Assembly: GCA_035457725.1 (NCBI GenBank)
Contig: DATIBC010000028.1
Coordinates: forward strand, 1 to 64,000
DNA length: 64,000 bases
Direction of reading: 5' to 3'
DNA from: DATFES01 sp035457725
Lineage (GTDB): Bacteria > Pseudomonadota > Alphaproteobacteria > CACIAM-22H2
The notes beneath the pieces are model-generated. The model was not told where the DNA came from and searched no databases. It saw nothing but the letters and a program-made list of their open reading frames with translations. This document shows, piece by piece, positions 44,706 to 52,665 of the stretch. The translations under genes and the position numbers were made by a program. Within the stretch, counting starts at the first letter, position 1; every line of letters begins with the position of its first letter.

Positions 44706-45559
44706 ACGCTATTCCCGGCGATCCGGCGCGACGCGCCGCGGCGCAAGCATGGTTCGAGGAGCTTCGCGACCAGGTTTGCGCCGTATTCGAGGCGATCGAG
44801 GACGAATTGACGGGAATGCTTCGCGACAACCCGGCCGGCCGGTTCGCGCGCCAAAACTGGCAACGTCCTGGCGGTGGCGGCGGCGTCATGGCGATCATGC
44901 GCGGCCGCGTGTTCGAGAAGGTGGGCGTCAACGTGTCGACCGTCTGGGGCGAATTCAGCCCCGAGTTCCGCAACCAGGTGCCGGGCGCCGCCGACGATCC
45001 GCGCTTCTTCGCCTCGGGAATTTCGCTGGTTGCCCATATGCGCTCGCCGTTGGTTCCGGCGGTGCACATGAACACCCGCTACATCGCCACCACCAAATCA
45101 TGGTTCGGCGGCGGTGCCGATCTTACGCCGATGATTCCCGACGACGACGATACGGCAACGTTCCATGCCGGGCTCAAGCGCGCCTGCGAGGCGCACGATC
45201 CATCGTACTATCCGCGCTTCAAGAAATGGTGCGACGAGTATTTTTATCTGCGGCACCGCAATGAGCCGCGCGGAGTCGGCGGGATTTTCTACGACAATCT
45301 CGACAGCGGCGACTGGGCGCGCGACTTCGCCTTCACCAGCGACGTCGGCCGCGCGTTTCTGGAGGTCTATCCAAGGCTGGTCCGCCGTCACATGAACGCC
45401 GCGTGGACCGACGAGCAGCGCCGTCATCAGCTCGTCCGCCGCGGCCGCTACGTCGAGTTCAACCTGCTTTACGATCGCGGCACCAAGTTCGGATTGATGA
45501 CCGGCGGCAACGTCGAGGCGATATTGATGTCGCTGCCGCCCGAGGCGATGTGGCCGTGA
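44702..45559 (+). CDS. hemF: Oxygen-dependent coproporphyrinogen III oxidase
   Basis: A 285-residue enzyme that converts coproporphyrinogen III to protoporphyrinogen IX with oxygen, a late haem-synthesis step. Characteristic segments are GGGVMAIMRGRVFEKVGVNVSTVWGEFSPEF, VPAVHMNTRYIATTKSWFGGGADLTPM, and RRGRYVEFNLLYDRGTKFGL. It starts at GTG 44702 in the trmL stop and overlaps the next MarR gene by GTGA at its end, so three genes are coupled. Confidence 0.96.
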   Translation: MNAIPGDPARRAAAQAWFEELRDQVCAVFEAIEDELTGMLRDNPAGRFARQNWQRPGGGGGVMAIMRGRVFEKVGVNVSTVWGEFSPEFRNQVPGAADDPRFFASGISLVAHMRSPLVPAVHMNTRYIATTKSWFGGGADLTPMIPDDDDTATFHAGLKRACEAHDPSYYPRFKKWCDEYFYLRHRNEPRGVGGIFYDNLDSGDWARDFAFTSDVGRAFLEVYPRLVRRHMNAAWTDEQRRHQLVRRGRYVEFNLLYDRGTKFGLMTGGNVEAILMSLPPEAMWP

Positions 45560-46041
45560 GCGCGAAGGCCCGCGCCACGATATCGACCGGCCCGCGCACG
45601 GCGCGCGGGCGCGCGCTCTACGATCTGGTGCCGGCCATCGCGCGAGCGTTCTTTCGCATGCGCGCGCTCGGCATCAAGGAGGACGCCGTGACGCCGAGCG
45701 GGCGCGGCGCCTGGGGCTTGATGCGCAGCCTTGCCGAGGGCGGGCCGCAAACCGTGCCGGCGCTGGCGCGCCAACGCCCGGTGAGCCGCCAGCATATCCA
45801 GAAGCTGGCCGACGAGCTCGCCCGGCGCGGCTTGGTCGAATTCGTCGACAATCCGGCCCATCGCCGTTCGAAGCTTGTCCGCCTGACGCCAAAGGGCGCG
45901 CGGCGCTATGCCCGCGTGAACGCCCGCGTCGGCGCGATTTGCGATGCACTCGCCCGCGAGAGCGACGAAGCCGAACTGCTCGCCGCCGCGCGCGCCCTTC
46001 GCCGCCTGATCGCCGCGCTCGACGCCCGCCTCGCCCGATAG
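45556..46041 (+). CDS. MarR-family transcriptional regulator
   Basis: A 161-residue winged-helix regulator starting at GTG 45556, overlapping the hemF stop by four bases. The DNA-binding part reads TPSGRGAWGLMRSLAEGGPQTVPALARQRPVSRQHIQKLADELARRGLVEFVDNPAHRRSKLVRLTPKG, with the recognition helix around VSRQHIQKLADEL and the wing HRRSKLVRL. A clear palindrome lies 41 bases downstream of its stop, before the Spy-like gene, which is therefore its likely target. The inducer is unknown. Confidence 0.88.
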   Translation: MSAKARATISTGPRTARGRALYDLVPAIARAFFRMRALGIKEDAVTPSGRGAWGLMRSLAEGGPQTVPALARQRPVSRQHIQKLADELARRGLVEFVDNPAHRRSKLVRLTPKGARRYARVNARVGAICDALARESDEAELLAAARALRRLIAALDARLAR

Positions 46042-46081
46042 GCGCCGCTGTCGGTCAATGGCATGCCGGGTCGACGAGTAA

Positions 46082-46111
46082 TTGACAACTTAATTGTCAT
46101 CATGGTATCAA
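46082..46111 (+). promoter_or_regulatory. Promoter with embedded MarR operator before the Spy-like gene
   Basis: TTGACA (46082-46087) and TATCAA (46106-46111) form a sigma70-like promoter with an 18-base spacer. The perfect inverted repeat TGACAACTTAATTGTCA (46083-46099) covers the -35 box and spacer. A repressor bound there would block polymerase. The MarR gene immediately upstream is the obvious candidate. Confidence 0.7.
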
Positions 46112-46147
46112 GGTTGCCATCTTGACCCGACACGAGGGAGATCGATC

Positions 46148-46654
46148 ATGAAGTGGACGGAAATGTTGCTGGTATCGCTGGTGACCGCGGCGGGAGTCCT
46201 TGGCCTCGGCCACCTCGCCTCGCAGTGGTCGGCGCGTCCGGCGGAAGCGGCGGCCGAGCGCAGCGACGGCATGTTTGGCCGCGCGGCGTGGCGGGGCGAG
46301 CGCCAGGGGCACCACGGATGGAGCCGATTGTGCGGCGATCCGGCGGCGCTGGACGACGCCTTGGGCTATGTGAAAACCGAGATGCGGCTGTCGGCGGCGC
46401 AGGCGCCCGAGTGGGACCGCTTCGCGGCCGCCGTCCGCGAAGCGAGCGAGCGGCTGCGGGGCGCGTGCGCAACCGACATCAACGCGGCGTCGGACGCTGC
46501 AAGCGCCCTGGCTGCGGCCGAAGCGCAGCTCGCCGCCGGGCTCGACTGGCTCGGAATCGTGCGCCCGGCATACGCCGCCCTCCATACCCAGCTCGACGCG
46601 CGCCAGCGCGCGTTACTCGACACGCGGTTCAGGCGGGGTCATGGTCATCGCTGA
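46148..46654 (+). CDS. Spy/CpxP-like periplasmic protein
   Basis: A 168-residue exported protein. It has an N-terminal membrane or signal helix (LLVSLVTAAGVLGLGHLASQW) and a helical mature part with an LTxxQ-like segment (MRLSAAQAPEWDRFAAAVREASERL) near residue 85, as in Spy and CpxP periplasmic chaperones and metal sensors. His-rich stretches (ERQGHHGWSR and RRGHGHR) could bind metal. It starts at ATG 46148 and is preceded by the operator-bearing promoter. Its end overlaps the next gene by 14 bases. Confidence 0.7.
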   Translation: MKWTEMLLVSLVTAAGVLGLGHLASQWSARPAEAAAERSDGMFGRAAWRGERQGHHGWSRLCGDPAALDDALGYVKTEMRLSAAQAPEWDRFAAAVREASERLRGACATDINAASDAASALAAAEAQLAAGLDWLGIVRPAYAALHTQLDARQRALLDTRFRRGHGHR

Positions 46655-47144
46655 AATGGCTGCGGAAGGGGCTAAGAACGACATCGCCGGCGCGGCGGTA
46701 CGGCCGCCGCGCCTGCATTTGGCGGCAATCGCCGTTGGCTTTGCGCTGGACTGGATCGTTCCCACCGCGCTTGCGCCGTCCGACCTCTCGCCGTCGTGGC
46801 GCGCGGCGATTGGCGGCGGGCTTGTCGCCCTCGGAGCAGCGCTGTTCACCTGGTCGATCGGCCGATTTCGCGCCGCCGACACGCCGGTGCCGACCATCCA
46901 GCCGACGCGAGCGCTAGTGGCTGACGGCCCCTATCGATTCTCGCGCAACCCGATTTACCTATCGATGGCCGTCATCCATGCCGGGATCGCCCTCGCGGCC
47001 GATAACGCGTGGGTGCTGCTGTTGCTGGCGCCGACGCTCATCGTGATCCGCTATGGCGTCATCGCGCGCGAGGAACGCTACCTCGAGCGAAAATTCGGCG
47101 CCGATTATCTCGCATACAAGCGGCAGGTTCGCCGGTGGGTTTAG
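46641..47144 (+). CDS. Isoprenylcysteine carboxyl methyltransferase-like membrane protein
   Basis: A 167-residue membrane protein of the ICMT/phospholipid methyltransferase family. Several transmembrane helices are followed by the SAM-binding signature LVADGPYRFSRNPIYLSMAVIHAGIALA and EERYLERKFGADYLAYKRQVRRWV, both typical of this family. Bacterial members usually have unknown lipid or small-molecule acceptors. GTG/ATG choices exist near 46641-46656. It overlaps the Spy-like gene, so it is co-transcribed from the MarR-controlled promoter. Confidence 0.83.
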   Translation: MVIAEMAAEGAKNDIAGAAVRPPRLHLAAIAVGFALDWIVPTALAPSDLSPSWRAAIGGGLVALGAALFTWSIGRFRAADTPVPTIQPTRALVADGPYRFSRNPIYLSMAVIHAGIALAADNAWVLLLLAPTLIVIRYGVIAREERYLERKFGADYLAYKRQVRRWV

Positions 47145-47163
47145 ACGGCCAAGCCAGCGCTCT

Positions 47164-47805
47164 TCACTCATCGATCCACGTACGCCAAGCGCTCCAATTT
47201 CCGACGAGCTCGGCCACCAACGCATAGCCGTCGGCCGCCGGATGGACGCCGTCGCCGGCGGCGAGCGCTTGCGACCAACGCGCCTCCCGCTGGAGGCGCT
47301 CATGCAGATCCAGATAAGGCACCGCGAGGTCCGTGGCGATCGCCGCATACGCGTTCGACAGTTGGCGGACACGGGCATCGCGAAAACTACGCTGGATTCC
47401 GGTCGGCGAGGGCAGCGATGCATGCTCATCGGACAACGGCGCCGGCCCCAGCCACAATGTTTTCCGCCACTTCGCCGCGGCGGTCATGATGGCGCGCGCG
47501 GCGGAGAGCGAGCGATCGACGGCGACGCGCAAGCCGCTGCCGTCTTCTTCGGCGGTGTCGTTGACGCCGAAGGCGAAGACCAGCGCGCCCGGATATCCGT
47601 CGGGGAGTCGCGCCGCGCATTCGGCGCGCCACCGCTCGGCGATCATGACCGATGTATCGCCCCGCACCCCGAGGTTATAAAGCGAGAGGTCGTGGCCGTG
47701 CGCTGCTTCCGCCGCGCAGACGCGGCCTGGCCAACCGAGATATCGCGAATCGCCGGTTCCGAGCGTAATGCTGTCGCCGACGAAGCAAATGCGAAGCGTC
47801 GTCAT
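47164..47805 (-). CDS. SGNH/GDSL-family hydrolase
   Basis: A 213-residue esterase-like protein. The four conserved blocks are present: block I FVGDSITLGTGD with the Ser nucleophile, block II Gly in YNLGVRGDTS, block III Asn in FGVNDTAEE, and block V DGVHPAADGYA with Asp and His. It lacks a signal peptide, so it is cytosolic. The start ATG 47805 overlaps the CCA-enzyme stop by four bases, so it is translationally coupled to it. The substrate is unknown. Confidence 0.9.
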   Translation of the reverse strand: MTTLRICFVGDSITLGTGDSRYLGWPGRVCAAEAAHGHDLSLYNLGVRGDTSVMIAERWRAECAARLPDGYPGALVFAFGVNDTAEEDGSGLRVAVDRSLSAARAIMTAAAKWRKTLWLGPAPLSDEHASLPSPTGIQRSFRDARVRQLSNAYAAIATDLAVPYLDLHERLQREARWSQALAAGDGVHPAADGYALVAELVGNWSAWRTWIDE

Positions 47806-49034
47806 TGCCGCCCGATCAGCCGCTCGAGTCGGCCAAGGCACGCCGCGCGGTCGGCGCGGTAGTCGCCGTCTTCCCACCACTTCTCGACCGCGGCGATCAA
47901 CTCGCCGACGCGAGGGCCCGGCGGCACGCCGCGATCGAGCGCATCCTGACCCTTGATCGGAAGGGCGACCGGATGCCACGCCGCGGCGTCGGCCAGCAAC
48001 TCGGCGAGGCCAATCTCATCGCGGCGAGCCGCCGCACCGAGCAGGGCCAAATCGCGGAATGCGGTTGCGCCGAGTCGATGTAGCGCCCGGCGGCGCGCAT
48101 TGACGTCGAGCGCCGGAGCCACCGCGAGCGGCGGCGTCGTCAAGAGTTCGAGCCAGGCGCGTTCGTGATTGGACAGGCGGAGCCGGGTGGCGAGCGCCGA
48201 CACGCCGACCGCATCGGCCGGCAGCGAGGCGGCAAGCCGCCGCAACGCATCGGGCGCGGCGTATTTTGCTTCGAGAACAACCAAAGCTCGCAGCCGTCCG
48301 ACGTCGCGCAGCTCGGGGAGAATATGGCCCAGTATGCCCTCCTCGATCATCAGCGCGACGCTCGACGCCGGGTCATCGGCCAGCATGAGCCGCAGGATTT
48401 CGCCGGCGACCCGCTCGCCCGATAGAGTCGGCAGGAGATGCGCCAACTTGCGGCACGCGGCGAGGCTCTCGGGGTCGGGCGCGCCGCGGCCGTAATAGGC
48501 CTGAAAGCGGAAAAAGCGAAGCAGCCGCAGGACGTCCTCGCGAATCCGCGTCTCGGCGTCGCCGACGAAACGCACGCGCCCGGCCAGCAAATCGGCGAAG
48601 CCGTCATAGGGATCGTGCAGCGTGCCATCGAAATCGAGCGACAGCGCATTGATGGTGAAATCGCGCCGCGCCGCATCCGCCGCCCAGTCGTCGGTGAACG
48701 CCACGGTGGCGCGACGGCCGAATGTTTCGACATCCTGGCGCAGCGTGGTGATCTCGAAATGCTTGCCGCCGATGACTGCGGTCACCGTGCCATGCGCGAT
48801 GCCGGTGGGCACGACCCGGATGTCCTCCGCCGCAAGGCGGCGCATCACGATTTCAGGCGGATCGGGCGTGGCGAGGTCGATATCCTTGACCGGACGGCCT
48901 GACAACGCGTCGCGAACGCATCCGCCGACGAAACGCACCCGTCCGCCGTTCTTGGCCAGCGCGTCGACCACCGCGCGCGTCTCGGGCGCGGTCATCCATG
49001 GCTGCGGCGCGATGCGCTTCGGCGCGAAGGTCAT
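47802..49034 (-). CDS. cca: CCA tRNA nucleotidyltransferase
   Basis: A 410-residue class II nucleotidyltransferase that adds or repairs the 3' CCA end of tRNA. The catalytic head has RFVGGCVRDALSGRPVKDIDLATPDPP with the DxD metal pair, AFTDDWAADAARRDFTINALSLDFDG, and RIREDVLRLLRFFRF in the neck. It starts at ATG 49034; further upstream frame is unrelated. It belongs to the leftward run DUF1285, CoA pyrophosphatase, DUF6111, cca, GDSL hydrolase. Confidence 0.93.
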   Translation of the reverse strand: MTFAPKRIAPQPWMTAPETRAVVDALAKNGGRVRFVGGCVRDALSGRPVKDIDLATPDPPEIVMRRLAAEDIRVVPTGIAHGTVTAVIGGKHFEITTLRQDVETFGRRATVAFTDDWAADAARRDFTINALSLDFDGTLHDPYDGFADLLAGRVRFVGDAETRIREDVLRLLRFFRFQAYYGRGAPDPESLAACRKLAHLLPTLSGERVAGEILRLMLADDPASSVALMIEEGILGHILPELRDVGRLRALVVLEAKYAAPDALRRLAASLPADAVGVSALATRLRLSNHERAWLELLTTPPLAVAPALDVNARRRALHRLGATAFRDLALLGAAARRDEIGLAELLADAAAWHPVALPIKGQDALDRGVPPGPRVGELIAAVEKWWEDGDYRADRAACLGRLERLIGRQ

Positions 49035-49053
49035 GACCGAACCCCGTGATGGC

Positions 49054-49341
49054 CTATTTCGGTGTCTCGACGTGGCCAGGCACGATCTTGCCGTCGATGA
49101 CATGCGGCGGAACGTAGTGGCCCTCCGTCGGCTCGCCGCCGATCAACGCCAGCGCGACCGCGACCAACGCTGCCAGCAAAAGCCCGATCGCGCCGAGCCA
49201 TATCCACGGCGCGTCCGCCCATGCCAGCGTCTCGCCGGCGCCGAGTTTTTCGCGCTGCCGCCGCTCGGCCGACAGCCAAAGGAAGTAAAGCGCGGTCGGC
49301 AGAACCAGAGGCAGCAGGATCTCGACGACGACGCGCCACAC
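49054..49341 (-). CDS. DUF6111-like small membrane protein
   Basis: A 95-residue inner-membrane protein with two hydrophobic helices (VVVEILLPLVLPTALYFLWLS and WIWLGAIGLLLAALVAVALALIGG) separated by a basic loop, and a conserved C-terminal YVPPHVIDGKIVPGHV tail. Proteins of this form sit between cca and a CoA pyrophosphatase gene in many alphaproteobacteria. I chose GTG 49341 as start, just in front of the first helix. Function is unknown. Confidence 0.75.
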   Translation of the reverse strand: MWRVVVEILLPLVLPTALYFLWLSAERRQREKLGAGETLAWADAPWIWLGAIGLLLAALVAVALALIGGEPTEGHYVPPHVIDGKIVPGHVETPK

Positions 49342-49348
49342 CGGCCGA

Positions 49349-50038
49349 TTACTCCCTGCTCGACGTCTCGCCGCCAGCCAGCGCTTCGTAGAGATTGACC
49401 AGCATTCCTGCCGTCGCGCCCCAGATGAAATATGCGCCATAGGGCACGACGTAAAAATACCGCGCGATGTTGCGCTCCATCCGCATATGGCGTTGATGGT
49501 TCGTCGGATCGAGTATGAACTCGAGCGGGACCTCGAACACCTCGGCCACCTCGAAACGGTCCGGTTTGAGCGTAAACGGCGGCTCGACGACGCCGACGAA
49601 CGGGATGATTTCGAAGCCGGTGCGCGTCTGATACGTGTCGAGTCGCCCGGCGATCTCGATTCGCGTGCGATCGATGCCGGTTTCTTCCTCGGTTTCGCGC
49701 AGCGCCGCGGCCGCCGCATCGGCATCGGCCACTTCGAGCCGGCCGCCGGGAAAGCTGATCTGTCCAGCGTGAGCGTGCAGGTGCCCGGTGCGGCGAGTGA
49801 GCAAGACCGTCATCGCGCCAGCGCGGTCGACGATTGGCACGAGCACCGCTGCTGGCGTCAGCGGCGGCGCCGGGGCCAAGTCGGGATTGAGGTCGTGATC
49901 GCCGCGAACGCGCGCCGTAGGGGCGGCAACCCGTACTCCCGCCCGGCGAATCCCGATGTCGCCGGCGGCGCTGGCAAGCCGGCGCTTGAGGTCGTCGCGG
50001 GAAGCGAGCGATATCCGCCTGGCGCCCGTCGTGGTCAT
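49349..50038 (-). CDS. CoA pyrophosphatase (NUDIX hydrolase)
   Basis: A 229-residue NUDIX enzyme that hydrolyses coenzyme A and its derivatives. The CoA-specific signature VLLTRRTGHLHAHAGQISFPGGRLE precedes the Nudix box GGRLE...ALRETEEETGID. The C-terminal EVFEVPLEFILDP block is also typical. It starts at ATG 50038, overlapping the DUF1285 stop by four bases (ATGA), and is separated from the DUF6111 gene by seven bases. A clear part of a coupled leftward operon. Confidence 0.92.
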   Translation of the reverse strand: MTTTGARRISLASRDDLKRRLASAAGDIGIRRAGVRVAAPTARVRGDHDLNPDLAPAPPLTPAAVLVPIVDRAGAMTVLLTRRTGHLHAHAGQISFPGGRLEVADADAAAAALRETEEETGIDRTRIEIAGRLDTYQTRTGFEIIPFVGVVEPPFTLKPDRFEVAEVFEVPLEFILDPTNHQRHMRMERNIARYFYVVPYGAYFIWGATAGMLVNLYEALAGGETSSRE

Positions 50039-50664
50039 GTCGTCGTCTCCAGGACGAAAAATACACCGTCGCTCCAAACTCCCAACGCCGGGCGACCATC
50101 GACAGGCGATTCGACTGCCAAATCCGCCAATTGGTAGAACACCGGGCGGGCGATCCGCGCTTCCAGCCGATCGCGCACCACGACATAGGGTGCCGGCTCC
50201 CGCACGCCGACGCTCTCGGCCGACCGCTCGACGACGCGGATCGGGTGCTTGGGGCCGGCCACCACCAGGTCGTCGAGGTTGGTGCGAAAGACGAGCCGTT
50301 GCGTCTGCCGGCGGCCTTCGACGGTAAGCTCCACCGCGACGAATGGCGCATCGTCGACCTGGATTCGGACCCTCTCGACCGGAGTCACCAACCAGTAATC
50401 GTCGGCGGAATCCCGACGCAATATGGTCGAAAAGAGGCGGGCCAGTGGTTTGCGAGCAATCGGCGAACCGTGATAGAACCAAGTGCCGTCGCGAGCGATG
50501 CGGAGTCCGAAATCGCCGCATGCCGACGGATCGGGATCGGGACGAGCATCCGAATTTGGCGATTCTCCGCCGGCGCGGCGGCCATCGCTAGAACGGGCGC
50601 CGGTGGGGCCGGGGTGATCCGCGATCCGCGCGAGGTCGGCGAAGTTCGGCCGAGGGTCGTTCAT
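50035..50664 (-). CDS. DUF1285 family protein
   Basis: A 209-residue protein of the DUF1285 family, whose function is not established. The core includes DFGLRIARDGTWFYHGSPIARKPLARLFSTILRRDSADDYWLVTPVERVRI and VVRDRLEARIARPVFYQLADLAVES. The N-terminal 45 residues are low-complexity. It opens the leftward run next to moxR, with 37 bases between the divergent start codons, so the two operons share a compact promoter region. Confidence 0.87.
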   Translation of the reverse strand: MNDPRPNFADLARIADHPGPTGARSSDGRRAGGESPNSDARPDPDPSACGDFGLRIARDGTWFYHGSPIARKPLARLFSTILRRDSADDYWLVTPVERVRIQVDDAPFVAVELTVEGRRQTQRLVFRTNLDDLVVAGPKHPIRVVERSAESVGVREPAPYVVVRDRLEARIARPVFYQLADLAVESPVDGRPALGVWSDGVFFVLETTT

Positions 50665-50701
50665 CGCCGCGTCGTCAACTGCTCTCGCTTGCGAGGCCGC
50701 A

Positions 50702-51736
50702 TTGAACTCTCCCGAGACGATCCTCGCCCCAATCCCAGATGCGTCCGCCGAACTCCAGCCCTCCGAAGTCGTCGCAGCGATCGAAGCGCTGGGCCACCGG
50801 CTGCGCGCCGTCCGCGAACGCATCGGTCGGGTGATTTTTGGGCAATCCCAAGTCGTTGACCACTCTCTTATCACGCTGCTCGGCGGTGGTCACGCGCTGC
50901 TCATCGGGGTTCCCGGCCTGGCCAAAACGCTGCTGGTCGAAACGCTCGGCCACGTCCTCGGCGTCGACGCCAAGCGCATTCAGTGCACCCCCGATCTGAT
51001 GCCGGCCGATATTCTGGGCTCCGAGGTGTTGGAGGAAAGCGAGACGGGCCGGCGGTCGTTTCGGTTCATCGCCGGGCCGGTGTTTTGCCAGCTGCTGATG
51101 GCCGATGAGATCAATCGCGCCAGCCCGCGCACCCAGTCGGCGTTGCTCCAGGCGATGCAGGAGCATCGAGTGTCGGTGGCCGGCGCTTATCATCCGCTGC
51201 CCGCCCCATTCCATGTCTTGGCCACCCAGAACCCGCTCGAGCAGGAGGGCACCTATCCGTTGCCTGAAGCGCAGCTCGACCGCTTCTTGATGCAGATCGA
51301 TGTCGGATATCCCGACATCGAAGCGGAACGCCGGATGCTGATCGCCACCACCGGCATCGACCCGGAAAAGCCGGCGCAAGCGATGAGCGCCGAGGAGCTG
51401 CGCGCCGCGCAGCGCCTGCTACGCCGCGTGCCGGTGGGCGACAGCGTCATCGAGGCGATCTTGCAACTCGTGCGCGCGGGACGCCCCGACACTTCGGAAA
51501 TCCCGGAGGTGCAAAAACACGTCGCCTGGGGGCCGGGCCCGCGAGCAAGCCAAGCGTTGATGCTGGCCATCCGCGCTCGCGCCATACTCGACGGCCGGTT
51601 CGCGCCTTCGATCGACGACGTGCTGTCGCTGGCCCACCCGGTGCTGAAGCATCGCATGGCGCTCAACTTCGCGGCGCGCGCCGATGGCATTACCATCGAT
51701 AAGGTGATCGACCGCCTCTGCGCGCCCTTGGCGTGA
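50702..51736 (+). CDS. moxR: MoxR-family AAA+ ATPase
   Basis: A 344-residue AAA+ chaperone-like ATPase. Walker A is GVPGLAKTLLVETL, Walker B is QLLMADEINRASPRTQSALLQAMQE, and the sensor region is VLATQNPLEQEGTYPLPEAQLDRFLM. MoxR proteins activate or assemble VWA-domain and metal-bound partners. It starts with TTG 50702. Its stop overlaps the GTG start of the DUF58 gene (GTGA), linking it to the four-gene Bat-like run that follows. Confidence 0.93.
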   Translation: MNSPETILAPIPDASAELQPSEVVAAIEALGHRLRAVRERIGRVIFGQSQVVDHSLITLLGGGHALLIGVPGLAKTLLVETLGHVLGVDAKRIQCTPDLMPADILGSEVLEESETGRRSFRFIAGPVFCQLLMADEINRASPRTQSALLQAMQEHRVSVAGAYHPLPAPFHVLATQNPLEQEGTYPLPEAQLDRFLMQIDVGYPDIEAERRMLIATTGIDPEKPAQAMSAEELRAAQRLLRRVPVGDSVIEAILQLVRAGRPDTSEIPEVQKHVAWGPGPRASQALMLAIRARAILDGRFAPSIDDVLSLAHPVLKHRMALNFAARADGITIDKVIDRLCAPLA

Positions 51737-52665
51737 TCGGCGCGCCCTCGGTGGTTGCCATGGCCACTTTTCGTCCCAGCGAATCCGGCGAACGGCAACG
51801 CCAACGCGCCGAGTCGCTGGCGAGTCGCTTCCCGCCTCTGCTGGTCGCCGCCGAGCGTGTCGCGGCGACGATCATTCAAGGTGTCCACGGCCGGCGACGC
51901 GTCGGCCAGGGCGAGACATTCTGGCAGTTTCGCCGCTACGAGCCGGGCGATTCGGTCGACCAGATTGACTGGCGGCAATCGGCGAAATCCGACCGCGTCT
52001 TCGTGCGCGAGACCGAGTGGGAGGCGGCGCAAACGGTATGGCTGTGGCGCGACGCCTCGCCGTCGATGCGCTATCGTTCGTCGCGATCGCTGCCGGAGAA
52101 GAGCGAGCGGGCCGACCTGCTGGCCATGGCGTTAACGGTGCTGCTGGTGCGCGGCGGAGAGCATGTGGCCTTGCTCGGCTCCGGCCATCCGCCGATGACC
52201 GGTCGCGGAGCGATCGCGCGCATCGCCGAGATCATCTGCCGCCCGGTCGCCGATGGCGACGCTTCGAGCCTGCCGCCGGAAGCGCCGTTACCGCGCTACG
52301 CGCAGACGGTCCTGATCGGCGATTTCTTCTCCCCCCTCGAAGAGATCGCGGCGACGGTGCGCGGTATTGCCGCGCGCGGCGTGAAAGGCCATCTACTTCA
52401 GGTGATGGATCCCGCCGAGGAGACCTTGCCGTTTTCGGGCCGCACGCGGTTCGAGGGGCTTGAACGCGAGGGCGATGCGCTGATCCCGCGCGTCGAATCG
52501 GTGCGCCGGGACTACGGCGACGTCCTCGCCGGACATCTCGCGGGGCTCGCCGACATCGCTCGGGCGGTCGGCTGGAAGTATCTTGCGCACCGCACCGACA
52601 AGCCGCCGCAGGCGGCGCTACTGACTCTCTACATGGCGCTTGCTGACGAGCGGCGGTGGAAATGA
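51733..52665 (+). CDS. DUF58-family protein
   Basis: A 310-residue DUF58 protein, a distant VWA-like fold found next to moxR. The family motif RRRVGQGETFWQFRRYEPGDSVDQIDWRQSAKSDRVFVRETEWEAAQTVWLWRDAS is present. It lacks membrane helices, so it is cytosolic and probably acts with MoxR. Starts are GTG 51733 (overlapping moxR) or ATG 51760. Its TGA overlaps the ATG 52662 of the DUF4159 gene. Confidence 0.92.
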   Translation: MIGAPSVVAMATFRPSESGERQRQRAESLASRFPPLLVAAERVAATIIQGVHGRRRVGQGETFWQFRRYEPGDSVDQIDWRQSAKSDRVFVRETEWEAAQTVWLWRDASPSMRYRSSRSLPEKSERADLLAMALTVLLVRGGEHVALLGSGHPPMTGRGAIARIAEIICRPVADGDASSLPPEAPLPRYAQTVLIGDFFSPLEEIAATVRGIAARGVKGHLLQVMDPAEETLPFSGRTRFEGLEREGDALIPRVESVRRDYGDVLAGHLAGLADIARAVGWKYLAHRTDKPPQAALLTLYMALADERRWK

